64,000 bases of DNA from Pseudomonas rhodesiae. GTDB lineage: Bacteria > Pseudomonadota > Gammaproteobacteria > Pseudomonadales > Pseudomonadaceae. The stretch is taken from the NCBI RefSeq assembly GCF_007858255.1, contig NZ_VFEU01000007.1, positions 124,001-188,000 of the forward strand, given 5' to 3'. The notes under the pieces are model-generated. The model worked only from the letters and a program-made list of their open reading frames with translations, had not been told where the DNA came from and made no database searches. Made by a program: the position numbers and the translations under genes. Shown here piece after piece: positions 29,907 to 37,545 of this stretch. The stretch's first letter is position 1; every line of letters starts with the position of its first letter.

Positions 29907-29930
29907 TCTGGCGAACCCGGGTTCGCCAGA
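29907..29930. terminator. Perfect 24-bp palindrome, probable terminator
   Basis: TCTGGCGAACCC followed immediately by its exact reverse complement GGGTTCGCCAGA. It lies 15 bases past the stop of the gene at 29945-30715 and 80 bases before the start of the next minus-strand gene. As RNA it folds into a strong cruciform-type hairpin. No T-run follows, so a factor-dependent terminator or a protein site are both possible. Confidence 0.5.
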
Positions 29931-29944
29931 GACGGAGGAGGGGA

Positions 29945-30715
29945 TCAGTCGTAAATGACTTTCTTTTTCCACTCGGCGTCGGCGTCCACCACTTTCAAGC
30001 CTTCGGTCAATTCATTGACCTCGTCTTCGGCCGGCTTGCTGTTGGTCAGCACGGTGGAGTTGGCGCGGGCCAGCTGGGATTCGAGCATTTGCAGTTGGGC
30101 GCTGTAGAGTACCGGCTCCGGCTGCTTACGCAGGTACTGCACGCCACGCTCGAAAGCCAGGCGTGCCTGGCCCGGCTGGCCTTGTTGCAGCGCATGCTGG
30201 CCGAGATTGTTGAAAAACTCGATGTGCAGCAACACCAGGATGTGGCGAATTTCCCTGATCCAGTGCTTGGCTTCGTTGGCTGGCAGGAAACCATCCTGGG
30301 CGGCGCGGGTAACCTGGCCATGCAGGGCTTCGAGGAGGAAGCGTACATCCTTGGCCTTGGCTTCGGTCTGGATCGGTGCGGGCGGGTTGTTAACCGGTAT
30401 CGATTCGCCCTGGCCAACCAGCGCATTCAGCTCAGTAATACGGGCCTTGAGCGCGGCGTTGGTCTTATTGAGGTTCAACAGGCGCTGATTGACGTTCAGT
30501 TCAAGGCGGGTCATCAGCAACTTGAGTGCCGGGGTCATGAGCTGGCCAGGAAACGTCTCGGTGATTTCACCGCAACGGCGCAGGCGATCGTTGAGTTCGA
30601 TCTCGGTGCGCTGTTTTTCCAGCTTGTTGTTTTCCACCACATGGTTCATGTAGCCAATGGCGATCAGTATTGCGATCCCGGCTATTACCAGCAGGGTGAT
30701 CATGAGTGGTGTCAC
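29945..30715 (-). CDS. Membrane-anchored coiled-coil protein, unknown function
   Basis: I do not recognise a named family. The 256-aa product has one N-terminal membrane helix (MITLLVIAGIAILIAIGYM), a coiled coil (residues ~28-105, ELNVNQRLLNLNKTNAALKA), a Pro-rich linker, and a helical C-terminal part with a TPR-like segment (ALQQGQPGQARLAFERGVQY). The product would face the cytoplasm or periplasm from a single anchor. The GTG at 30715 has AGAGG eight bases upstream, better than the ATG at 30703. It is the last protein gene before the tRNA cluster. Confidence 0.7.
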   Translation of the reverse strand: MTPLMITLLVIAGIAILIAIGYMNHVVENNKLEKQRTEIELNDRLRRCGEITETFPGQLMTPALKLLMTRLELNVNQRLLNLNKTNAALKARITELNALVGQGESIPVNNPPAPIQTEAKAKDVRFLLEALHGQVTRAAQDGFLPANEAKHWIREIRHILVLLHIEFFNNLGQHALQQGQPGQARLAFERGVQYLRKQPEPVLYSAQLQMLESQLARANSTVLTNSKPAEDEVNELTEGLKVVDADAEWKKKVIYD

Positions 30716-31003
30716 CGGTGTGACCTCTTTAAAGGGTTTACAGGAGAGTGTAGTGACTGGACCATCAGGCGGATAGGTCTGATCGACCAGATGCCGCGTA
30801 GTTCTTTCTTCTCAGGCTCCCTTGCTATCTATATAGGTGAGCGCTGACTGGGTGGCTTTCATATTGCCATCACTCGTCAGGGTGGACTATAGCGTCTTGT
30901 CATGCGCCAGAATATAGGCGTCAAGGTGCGGGCGGGCAAAGTGCCCTCGCAGGCCGCAAAACGGGGGCGAAGTCATTGATTTAAATAAATTTATCCTTGG
31001 GGG

Positions 31004-31032
31004 TTGACGACCTTTCAATCCATCCATAGAAT
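31004..31032 (+). promoter_or_regulatory. Sigma-70 promoter of the tRNA-Glu/tRNA-Gly operon
   Basis: TTGACG (31004-31009), exactly 17 bases, then TAGAAT (31027-31032), with an AT-rich UP-like stretch (TTTAAATAAATTTA) upstream. A GCGCGCC discriminator follows the -10, as is usual for stringently controlled stable RNA promoters. The gap 30716-31003 before it holds nothing else I can identify. Confidence 0.85.
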
Positions 31033-31094
31033 GCGCGCCACTTACAGCGTAAAGCACACAGCGAAACGCGGTAGGGAGTGAATGTTGTACGTGT

Positions 31095-31170
31095 GTCCCC
31101 TTCGTCTAGTGGCCTAGGACACCGCCCTTTCACGGCGGTAACAGGGGTTCGAGTCCCCTAGGGGACGCCA
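31095..31170 (+). tRNA. tRNA-Glu(UUC)
   Basis: 76-base cloverleaf with encoded CCA. Anticodon TTC lies in CCCTTTCACGG, T-loop GGTTCGAGTCC. First of two identical copies. Confidence 0.97.
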
Positions 31171-31172
31171 AT

Positions 31173-31248
<76 letters not shown>

Positions 31249-31321
31249 ATTTTTAAGCAGTGTTGCTCTCGGGCGGCACTGAGTGAAACCAGGACCAAGT
31301 CTTCGGATGAGGCCTCTGGGC

Positions 31322-31348
31322 ACTGAAATACACACCATGTGTTTCAGT
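31322..31348 (+). other. Hairpin in the spacer between the two tRNA pairs
   Basis: ACTGAA...ACACA / TGTGT TTCAGT forms an 11-bp stem with a two-base bulge, six bases before the second tRNA-Glu. It probably helps processing of the four-tRNA precursor. The rest of the 31249-31353 spacer shows nothing. Confidence 0.4.
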
Positions 31349-31353
31349 AGCGT

Positions 31354-31429
31354 GTCCCCTTCGTCTAGTGGCCTAGGACACCGCCCTTTCACGGCGGTAA
31401 CAGGGGTTCGAGTCCCCTAGGGGACGCCA
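31354..31429 (+). tRNA. tRNA-Glu(UUC), second copy
   Basis: Identical to the copy at 31095-31170, including the encoded CCA. Confidence 0.97.
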
Positions 31430-31432
31430 TTT

Positions 31433-31508
<76 letters not shown>

Positions 31509-31554
31509 ATTTATGATCTACAGACTTCCACTGGCGTCTGTAAGTCGTTGAAAA

Positions 31555-31577
31555 GAGGAGCTTCGGCTCCTTTTTTC
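31555..31577 (+). terminator. Intrinsic terminator after the tRNA operon
   Basis: AGGAGC-TTCG-GCTCCTTTTTT, a stem with a UUCG loop and T-run, 47 bases past the last tRNA. It lies inside the element, so it now ends the tRNA transcript. The rest of 31509-31736 has no gene. Confidence 0.88.
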
Positions 31578-31736
31578 ATTCCAGCAAAAGCCACGGAAAT
31601 CCACCGACAGCCAGCGTTTTTGAGGCCAAAAACAAGGCCAAAGAATGCGGGTGGTGCCGGTTCCGGGTTGTTGCTGGGGTTGGATCGGGATGACCAGCAG
31701 CATTGAGCCTAAGTCTCACGACTTAGGAGTTTGATG

Positions 31737-33671
31737 ATGGCACTCTCTGATCTGACCGTGCGGCAAGCCAAGGCCGCCAAGAAAACCTACAGCATCCCCG
31801 ACACCGATGGCCTCGGCCTGGTGGTCGCCCCGACCGGCGGCAAGTCGTGGCACCTGCGCTACTACTGGCTCGGCAAGCAAAAACGCATCTCCTTGGGCAA
31901 CTACCCCGAGATCGGCCTGCGCGAAGCCCGTACCCTGCGCGACGAAGCTCGGGCACTTCTGGCCCAAGGCATCAACCCTCACACCGATCGCAAGCAGAAG
32001 CGACACGCGGTCAAGCTGGCTTCGGACTACACGTTCAAGGCCGTCTTCGATGCCTGGGTCGAGCACCGCGCCAAGGAACTCAAGGAAGGCAGGAACAGCA
32101 CGCTGTCGCAGATCAAGCGGATCTTCGGCAAAGACGTGCTGCCCAGCCTCAAGCAGATGTCGATCTACGACATTCGCAGGCCGCAGCTCCTCGGCGTCCT
32201 GGCGAGGATTGAAAAGCGCGAAGCCTTCACCACCGCCGAAAAGGTCCGTACCTGGCTGGGGCAGTTGTTCCGCTACGCGCTGGTTATCGTCGAGGGAATG
32301 GAGGCCAATCCGGCCACAGACCTGGACGTGGTGGCCGAGCCCAAGCCCGCGGTGACCCATAACCCCTACCTGCATCTGCCTGAGCTTCCCGAGTTCCTCC
32401 AAAAGCTCAGGCTCTACAACCCGCGCGGCTGGCAAACCCAGCTCGGTATCCGCCTGCTGTTCTTGACCGGCGTGCGCACCGGCGAACTGCGGCTGGCGAC
32501 CCCGGATCAGTTCGACCTCGACCGCGGCCTGTGGATCATTCCTCCGCAGATCGTCAAGCAGCTTCAGGACGAAATGCGTAAGGCCGGCAAGCGCCCGCAG
32601 GACGTACCACCCTACATCGTGCCGCTGTCCCTTCAGGCCATCGAGATCGTGCGCTACCTGCTAGGGGTGATGCGGCCCGCCCAGTGCCACCTGCTGACGC
32701 ACCGCAGCGAACTCAAGAAGCGCATCAGCGAGAACACCCTCAACGCCGCCTTGAAACGGATAGGCTACGAGGACCAACTGACCGGCCACGGTATTCGCGG
32801 AACCATCTCGACGGCGCTAAACGAGATCGGCTACCCGAAGATTTGGGTGGACGCCCAGCTTTCGCACTCCGATCCGAACAAGGTGAGTTCGGCCTACAAC
32901 CACGCCAAGTACGTGGAGCCGCGCCGCCGAATGATGCAGGACTGGGCCGACCGTCTCGACCTGCTCGAACAGGGCCAAGTCGAAGCGGCCAGCGCACACC
33001 TCACTATCCACATCGGAGGCGTGCCGGCGATGGCGGAGGAGGACAAGTCTGACGCCATCGTTGCAGCTTCCTCTACGACACCCGTTCCGCCGGTGGTGGC
33101 TACCCCCATCGTCGTGACGCCGAACGACGGGGGCATCACCTTCCAACGGTTGTCGCAGGTGCCGCCACCTCCGACGCACGCGCCGGAGCCCGAAGTGTCC
33201 GCCATCCAGCGCGAGCGCGAGGAAATGCTGGCCATCTACGAGTCGCCGAGCAGCCTGCCGGTGCCCCTGTTCGGCAAGCTGGCCGGAAAGTCCAAGGACC
33301 AGATCAACCGCGAATTGAAGGCCGGCAAGCTGCTCTCCATCAGTCTGGGTAACCGGGGGCAGCGTGTCCCCGACTGGCAACTGGTGCCGCTCAAGCACAA
33401 GCTGGCCCAGGTGCTCATGAACCAACGTCCGCAGGCAGATTCGTGGGAGCTGTATCGCATGCTGACCCAGCCACACCCGGACCTGGGGGATCGCGCCGCC
33501 ATCGACATCGTGACCCCGGGCAATCTGGGCATGGTCGTCCGCGTTATCGCAGGGGCCCGCCAGCAGACAGGTGTGCCGGAGGCTGGCCTGCCGCCGAGGC
33601 CCATCCCCGAGGAGGTGCAGCAGAGCGTTCGTCGGCTGGTGGACAGCGCTGCGGTGTTTGAGACGGTGTAA
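31737..33671 (+). CDS. Tyrosine-type site-specific integrase (IntB13-like)
   Basis: P4/IntB13-type tyrosine recombinase, about 644 aa. An N-terminal DUF4102 arm-binding domain (residues ~1-90, LTVRQAKAAKKTYSIPDTDG) is followed by a core-binding SAM-like domain and a catalytic domain: Arg in TGVRTGELRL, His-x-x-Arg in TGHGIRGTIS, His in AQLSHSDPNKVS and the nucleophile Tyr in the AYNHAKYVEPRR region. After the catalytic domain comes an unusual ~240-residue C-terminal extension, as in ICEclc IntB13 and unlike ~400-aa prophage integrases. ATGs at 31734 and 31737 compete; TAGGAG at 31724-31729 favours 31737. Confidence 0.93.
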   Translation: MALSDLTVRQAKAAKKTYSIPDTDGLGLVVAPTGGKSWHLRYYWLGKQKRISLGNYPEIGLREARTLRDEARALLAQGINPHTDRKQKRHAVKLASDYTFKAVFDAWVEHRAKELKEGRNSTLSQIKRIFGKDVLPSLKQMSIYDIRRPQLLGVLARIEKREAFTTAEKVRTWLGQLFRYALVIVEGMEANPATDLDVVAEPKPAVTHNPYLHLPELPEFLQKLRLYNPRGWQTQLGIRLLFLTGVRTGELRLATPDQFDLDRGLWIIPPQIVKQLQDEMRKAGKRPQDVPPYIVPLSLQAIEIVRYLLGVMRPAQCHLLTHRSELKKRISENTLNAALKRIGYEDQLTGHGIRGTISTALNEIGYPKIWVDAQLSHSDPNKVSSAYNHAKYVEPRRRMMQDWADRLDLLEQGQVEAASAHLTIHIGGVPAMAEEDKSDAIVAASSTTPVPPVVATPIVVTPNDGGITFQRLSQVPPPPTHAPEPEVSAIQREREEMLAIYESPSSLPVPLFGKLAGKSKDQINRELKAGKLLSISLGNRGQRVPDWQLVPLKHKLAQVLMNQRPQADSWELYRMLTQPHPDLGDRAAIDIVTPGNLGMVVRVIAGARQQTGVPEAGLPPRPIPEEVQQSVRRLVDSAAVFETV

Positions 33672-33690
33672 TCCGAGGTTCGACGGTGCG

Positions 33691-33723
33691 GCGGCCAGCG
33701 GCATGCTCCCTGTCGCTGGCCGC
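33691..33723. terminator. Hairpin between convergent integrase and cysteine hydrolase genes
   Basis: GCGGCCAGCG ... CGCTGGCCGC, a perfect 10-bp GC-rich stem with a 13-base loop. It lies 20 bases past the integrase stop codon and just past the stop of the convergent gene. No T-run, but position suggests a shared terminator. Confidence 0.5.
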
Positions 33724-33733
33724 TGCATTCGCC

Positions 33734-34327
33734 TTACTGCAACGACGCGCCCGAGCGCACCACGATCGCATAGAGGTCGGCAATTGTTGCCAGCGCGGCC
33801 TCGTGCAGCGTTTCGGCTGTCACATCCACTGCGTCCGTGCGGATCGGCCGCGTCGCGCAAGCATCGGCCACGACGGTCGGCTCATTGCCGCGCAGGAATG
33901 CACCCTCGGCGGTGAAGGTGACGCACATGTGGGTCATGAACCCGATGACGATGACCTGCTTGTTTCCGGCCGCATCCAGGCGTTCGCCCAAGTCGGTGTT
34001 GACGAAGGCATTGGGCGCCGTCTTAACGACAACGGGCTCATCCGCCAACGGTGCGACGGCGGGATGGATCTGCCCGATCTCGGTGGCGAGGTCGTAGGGT
34101 GAGCCCTTGCCGCCATCGTGGACGACGTGAATGATCTTGGCACCGGCTGCGCGCGCCCGGACGAGCAGGTCGGACGCTGTTGCCAGTGCTGCCAGCCAGC
34201 CGGCCAGTTCCATGACGCCGCGCGTGTAGGTGTTCTGGTAGTCCACCAGAATCAGGGTGGAATGAGCCAGCGTAGCGGGCTTGGCGTCCAGTCCGTTGAG
34301 CTGGCGCAGAGTGGTCGAGGGATTCAT
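33734..34327 (-). CDS. Isochorismatase-like cysteine hydrolase
   Basis: Cytosolic isochorismatase-fold hydrolase of 197 aa. The Asp-Lys-Cys triad is visible: Asp in LILVDYQNTY, Lys in VVVKTAPNAF, and Cys in GFMTHMCVTF. Family members hydrolyse amides or isochorismate; the substrate is unknown. The start at 34327 has AAGGA upstream. It is divergent from a GlxA-type regulator, a frequent pairing in proteobacteria in which the regulator controls the hydrolase. Confidence 0.87.
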   Translation of the reverse strand: MNPSTTLRQLNGLDAKPATLAHSTLILVDYQNTYTRGVMELAGWLAALATASDLLVRARAAGAKIIHVVHDGGKGSPYDLATEIGQIHPAVAPLADEPVVVKTAPNAFVNTDLGERLDAAGNKQVIVIGFMTHMCVTFTAEGAFLRGNEPTVVADACATRPIRTDAVDVTAETLHEAALATIADLYAIVVRSGASLQ

Positions 34328-34341
34328 GACTGTGCTTCCTT

Positions 34342-34446
34342 GAAATGTGAATTGACCATTCCGGGCCATTGGAATGACCGTCTTCACATACTAGGAACGC
34401 CACGGAATGTCCGCAATGTCGTCTAACATGCAAATTCCGACATTGC
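34342..34446. promoter_or_regulatory. Cluster of GNAATGNC repeats, candidate operator of the GlxA-type regulator
   Basis: Five copies of a G(G/C)AATG(T/A/G)(C) motif lie in the divergent intergenic region: GACCATTCC (34354-34362, inverted), GGAATGACC (34371-34379), GGAATGTCC (34404-34412), GCAATGTCG (34413-34421) and CGACATTGC (34438-34446, inverted). The last two form a perfect 9-bp inverted repeat with a 16-base spacer. This arrangement suits an AraC-type dimer acting on both genes. Confidence 0.55.
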
Positions 34447-34473
34447 CCTCCGCTATTTCCAAGGGAACCCCGC

Positions 34474-35463
34474 ATGGCCACCATCAAGCGCCTCATCGTC
34501 ATCGTGTTGTTCGAGCACGTCGATCTGCTGGACGTAACCGGCCCGGCGGAGGTGTTCTCGCTGCTTCAGCGCGAGATGGACGAGCCCACGGGCTACCAGG
34601 TGGTGCTGGCGGCCGAGACGCTCGCGCCGGTCACCACCTCGGCTGGCGTGCGCGTGTTGCCCGATGCGACGTTCGACGACTTAACCCGCCGCAGGATCGA
34701 CACCCTCGTGGTCCCCGGCGCGGTCGAGGTCGATGCACAGCGCCGCGTGCGCGCCGTCGTGGCGCCATCGATCGCCGCGCGGGTGAAGGCCCTCGCGATC
34801 CACACCCTCCGCATTGCGTCCGTCTGCGTGGGTGCGCACGTGCTGGCCGCGGCCGGCCTGCTTGACGGCAGGCGAGCCACCACCCATTGGTCCACCGCGC
34901 AGCAGCTCGCCGAGGAGCACCCGGCGGTCAAGGTGGACGCCGACCCGATCTTCATCCGCGACCGCAACGTCTGGACCGGCGCCGGGCTGACAGCGTGCCT
35001 GGACCTGGCGCTCGCCTTGGTCGCCGACGACTTCGGCGAGCGGCTGGCGCTGCGCGTGGCGCGCCAGCTCGTCATGTTCCTCAAACGCCCCAGTGGACAA
35101 AGCCAGTTCAGCGCCTCGCTGGAGCCGACCTCGACAACTCGGCGCATGGATGCGCTACGCCACTACGTCATGCGCCACATCGGCGAGCCCGTCACCATCG
35201 CGCAACTAGCCGAGCAGGCGCACGTCAGCGACCGGCAACTGACCCGCATCTTCAAGACGGAACTGAACATGACACCGGCCGCTTACATCGAATCGGTGCG
35301 CGTGGAGATGGCACGCAACCGGCTGGAAACCACGGACGACCCGCTGGAGCGCATCGCCGCGGCCTGCGGCTTCAACACTACCGATACGCTCAATCGTGCG
35401 TTCCGCAGGAAGCTGGATACCACACCGGCCGAATACCGCAGCCGGTTCAGGACGGTGTGCTGA
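34474..35463 (+). CDS. GlxA family transcriptional regulator (DJ-1/PfpI + AraC HTH)
   Basis: Transcription factor of 329 aa. The N-terminal DJ-1/PfpI-like domain (residues ~1-190) has VLFEHVDLLDVTGPAEVF and the nucleophile-elbow-like SVCVGAHVLAAAGLL with Cys. The C-terminal AraC domain (residues ~225-325) carries two helix-turn-helix motifs, EQAHVSDRQLTRIFK and IAAACGFNTTDTLNRAF. Divergent from the cysteine hydrolase, which is its probable target. Ends 25 bases from the convergent LysR-like gene. Confidence 0.9.
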   Translation: MATIKRLIVIVLFEHVDLLDVTGPAEVFSLLQREMDEPTGYQVVLAAETLAPVTTSAGVRVLPDATFDDLTRRRIDTLVVPGAVEVDAQRRVRAVVAPSIAARVKALAIHTLRIASVCVGAHVLAAAGLLDGRRATTHWSTAQQLAEEHPAVKVDADPIFIRDRNVWTGAGLTACLDLALALVADDFGERLALRVARQLVMFLKRPSGQSQFSASLEPTSTTRRMDALRHYVMRHIGEPVTIAQLAEQAHVSDRQLTRIFKTELNMTPAAYIESVRVEMARNRLETTDDPLERIAAACGFNTTDTLNRAFRRKLDTTPAEYRSRFRTVC

Positions 35464-35487
35464 TGGGATTTGCCTCGCCCGCCCTTG

Positions 35488-36126
35488 TCATGCGCCACTT
35501 CGGGCAACCTGCATCGCTCTGCGCTCGAACCGCTCGTAAACAGCATTGGATCGTCCGTTGGGCCGCTGCAGGTATGTCACGACCTCATAGGGCCCCTCGG
35601 CCAGCGGCCGCGCGGTGATCCCCCACGCATCAGCGCGCTCGATGCGCGATTGCGCAGTGAGCCCGACACCATAGCCAGCGCCGACCCATAGCGCCAACAT
35701 CTCGAAAGAGGTCACGTGCTGGATGCTCTGCTGGCTCAACGGCGGGAGGGATGAAAGCCGCTGATCCAGCAGTGAGCAGCTTTCTGCTGGCCAGCGAAAC
35801 ACGGGGTAGTCCAGAAGCTCGGCGATCGTGAGCTTCGTCTGGGCAAGCAAGGGGGACCGCAATGGCATGGCAACAGCGATATTCTCGATCCACAGCGGTT
35901 GGCTTTTCAGGGATGAAGCACTCACGTTCCGAAGCGACATCCCGGCGTCGTAGCGGCCATCATCAAGGCCCGTCACCAGGTCGTCACTTGATGTCTCAAA
36001 AAACGCGATGGTGATGTTCGGCTCTTCCGCGCGCTGCAGGGCGAGCAACGTGGAGAAGCATGAGGACGGCACGCCAGGTGCTATGGCGAGCTTGAGATGA
36101 GAAGACTGGCTGGTGGCATCATGCAT
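35488..36126 (-). CDS. LysR-type effector-binding domain protein lacking the HTH
   Basis: The ~212-aa product matches the C-terminal periplasmic-binding-like domain of LysR regulators: SHLKLAIAPGVPSSCFST at the start, then LWVGAGYGVGLTAQSRIE near the end. No helix-turn-helix precedes it in any frame. Upstream codons read open to 36387 but would run antisense through the XRE gene, so the ATG at 36126 is the likeliest start. Either it is a remnant of a LysR gene, or a stand-alone ligand-binding partner of the divergent XRE regulator. The second LysR 440 bases away shares the related ending AGYGVGF, so the two may be paralogues. Confidence 0.6.
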   Translation of the reverse strand: MHDATSQSSHLKLAIAPGVPSSCFSTLLALQRAEEPNITIAFFETSSDDLVTGLDDGRYDAGMSLRNVSASSLKSQPLWIENIAVAMPLRSPLLAQTKLTIAELLDYPVFRWPAESCSLLDQRLSSLPPLSQQSIQHVTSFEMLALWVGAGYGVGLTAQSRIERADAWGITARPLAEGPYEVVTYLQRPNGRSNAVYERFERRAMQVARSGA

Positions 36127-36188
36127 GAGAGCCCCCAAAAAGGGTTCTGGCCAAGAAGGCGAACCTGCGTCGTAGTCAAGAGTGAAGT

Positions 36189-36216
36189 TTAACGCCGTTA
36201 TCTTTAACGTGGTTAA
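36189..36216. promoter_or_regulatory. Two matched palindromes, candidate XRE operators
   Basis: TTAACGCCGTTA (36189-36200) and TTAACGTGGTTAA (36204-36216) share TTAAC-N3-GTTA with centres 15 bases apart. They lie 30 bases upstream of the XRE gene and in the divergent promoter region of the LysR-domain gene. Paired small palindromes of this type are usual for XRE autorepressors. Confidence 0.6.
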
Positions 36217-36245
36217 TTTTGGCGGATTGTTTGACGCTTCTGCTA

Positions 36246-36539
36246 ATGCAGAAATCAACCATTCAGCCAGGCCGTCCTTCTGGCACAACAACGTATGAAT
36301 CCGCGGCGGCAACAGCTTTCGGACAGGCCGTGCGCGCTGCGCGCGTTGCACAAGGAATCGCGCAAGACGAGTTCGCATCTCGGGCAAGCATTTCGCGCTC
36401 GCACATGGGCAAGATCGAGCGTGGTGAGCACGTGCCCACGCTTCCCCTCATACTGAAAATTGCTACGGCGCTCGGGATAGGTGCGGCTGAGCTGATGGCG
36501 GCGACCGAACGCAATCTGCGTGCCGAAACCGATCCTTGA
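36246..36539 (+). CDS. XRE family HTH regulator
   Basis: Small DNA-binding protein of 97 aa with one Cro/CI-type helix-turn-helix (residues ~28-82, VAQGIAQDEFASRASISRSH, then GEHVPTLPLILKIATALG). It has no effector domain. Start at the ATG 36246. It is divergent from the LysR effector-domain protein and preceded by two palindromes it probably binds. Confidence 0.82.
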   Translation: MQKSTIQPGRPSGTTTYESAAATAFGQAVRAARVAQGIAQDEFASRASISRSHMGKIERGEHVPTLPLILKIATALGIGAAELMAATERNLRAETDP

Positions 36540-36564
36540 GAGGATATCCGCCAGCGAGGCTTTG

Positions 36565-37455
36565 TCAGCCGCCCGCGGAGTCACGTAGGCGAACGATAAA
36601 CCGCTCCAGCGAAGCCGACATATTGCTGTTGTCCGGCCGAAGGAGGTAGGTGGTGATGACGGCGGAATCCATTGCCAAGGGACGGATGACTACATCCGGC
36701 CGCTGAGAAACCGGAATCTTGGTCGCCGTCATGAAGCCGACGCCGTAGCCGGCACCAACCAAGGTGAGCATCATGTCCAGCGAGGACACTTCTTCCACGA
36801 CGTTCAGCTTGTGCTCCACCACCTGCAGAAGGCGCCCAAGTTCGCGGCAATAGCCCTCGCATGCGTGTGGGTCGCACAAGACAAGCGGATGCCCGCCGAG
36901 TTCGTGAAGTGGAACCTCTTTGTGGGCGAGCAGTGCATGTCGGGCCGGCACAGCAATCACCAGCGGGTCTTGCCAGAGCGGTTCGGCAACGATGCCCTCA
37001 CCGACATCGGCCGTGTGCGCGAACCCGATTGTGAAGTCGCCCGATCGCAGGCCGCGCAACTGCTCGGCCAAAGGAAGTTCGCAGAGGCGGATTTCGATCT
37101 CCGGTTCCTCTGCACGGCAACGGGCGAGAAACGCCGCTAGTCGAGGATCGATCGCTCCGTCAGATACCGCGATGCGAATGCTTCCTCGCAAGCCCGCCCC
37201 GACGGCCTTGGCATTCTCCCGTGCCTGTTCCAGCACGGTGAACAGCCTGCGAACGTCTTGCAAGAATGTGGCACCTGCGGCCGTCAGTTCTGTTCCTCGG
37301 CGGTTCCGGTCGAAAAGGACCACCCCAAGCTCGTCTTCAAGCTCTTTGATGGCCCGAGATAGCGGGGGTTGCTCGATATGCAAGCGCTCGGCGGCCCGCG
37401 TGAAATGCAGTTCCTCAGCGAGGACTACGAAGCAACGAAGATGTCGCAGTTCCAT
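36565..37455 (-). CDS. LysR family transcriptional regulator
   Basis: Complete LysR regulator of 296 aa: N-terminal winged helix (residues 1-60, RAAERLHIEQPPLSRAIKEL) and an effector domain of two alpha/beta lobes (GLRGSIRIAVSDGA, LVGAGYGVGFMTATKI). Close to BenM/CatR-like aromatic sensors by general layout only. Convergent with the XRE gene. copD ends 90 bases upstream on the same strand, so read-through from the copper operon is possible. Confidence 0.88.
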   Translation of the reverse strand: MELRHLRCFVVLAEELHFTRAAERLHIEQPPLSRAIKELEDELGVVLFDRNRRGTELTAAGATFLQDVRRLFTVLEQARENAKAVGAGLRGSIRIAVSDGAIDPRLAAFLARCRAEEPEIEIRLCELPLAEQLRGLRSGDFTIGFAHTADVGEGIVAEPLWQDPLVIAVPARHALLAHKEVPLHELGGHPLVLCDPHACEGYCRELGRLLQVVEHKLNVVEEVSSLDMMLTLVGAGYGVGFMTATKIPVSQRPDVVIRPLAMDSAVITTYLLRPDNSNMSASLERFIVRLRDSAGG

Positions 37456-37545
37456 AGGCCGCCTCCTGGCTCAAGTCGTCCAAAACCATTTCATCTCCTC
37501 TTATCGAGAAGCGTGGCTGCGACCCCATCTGACGCCCATGAAGGA

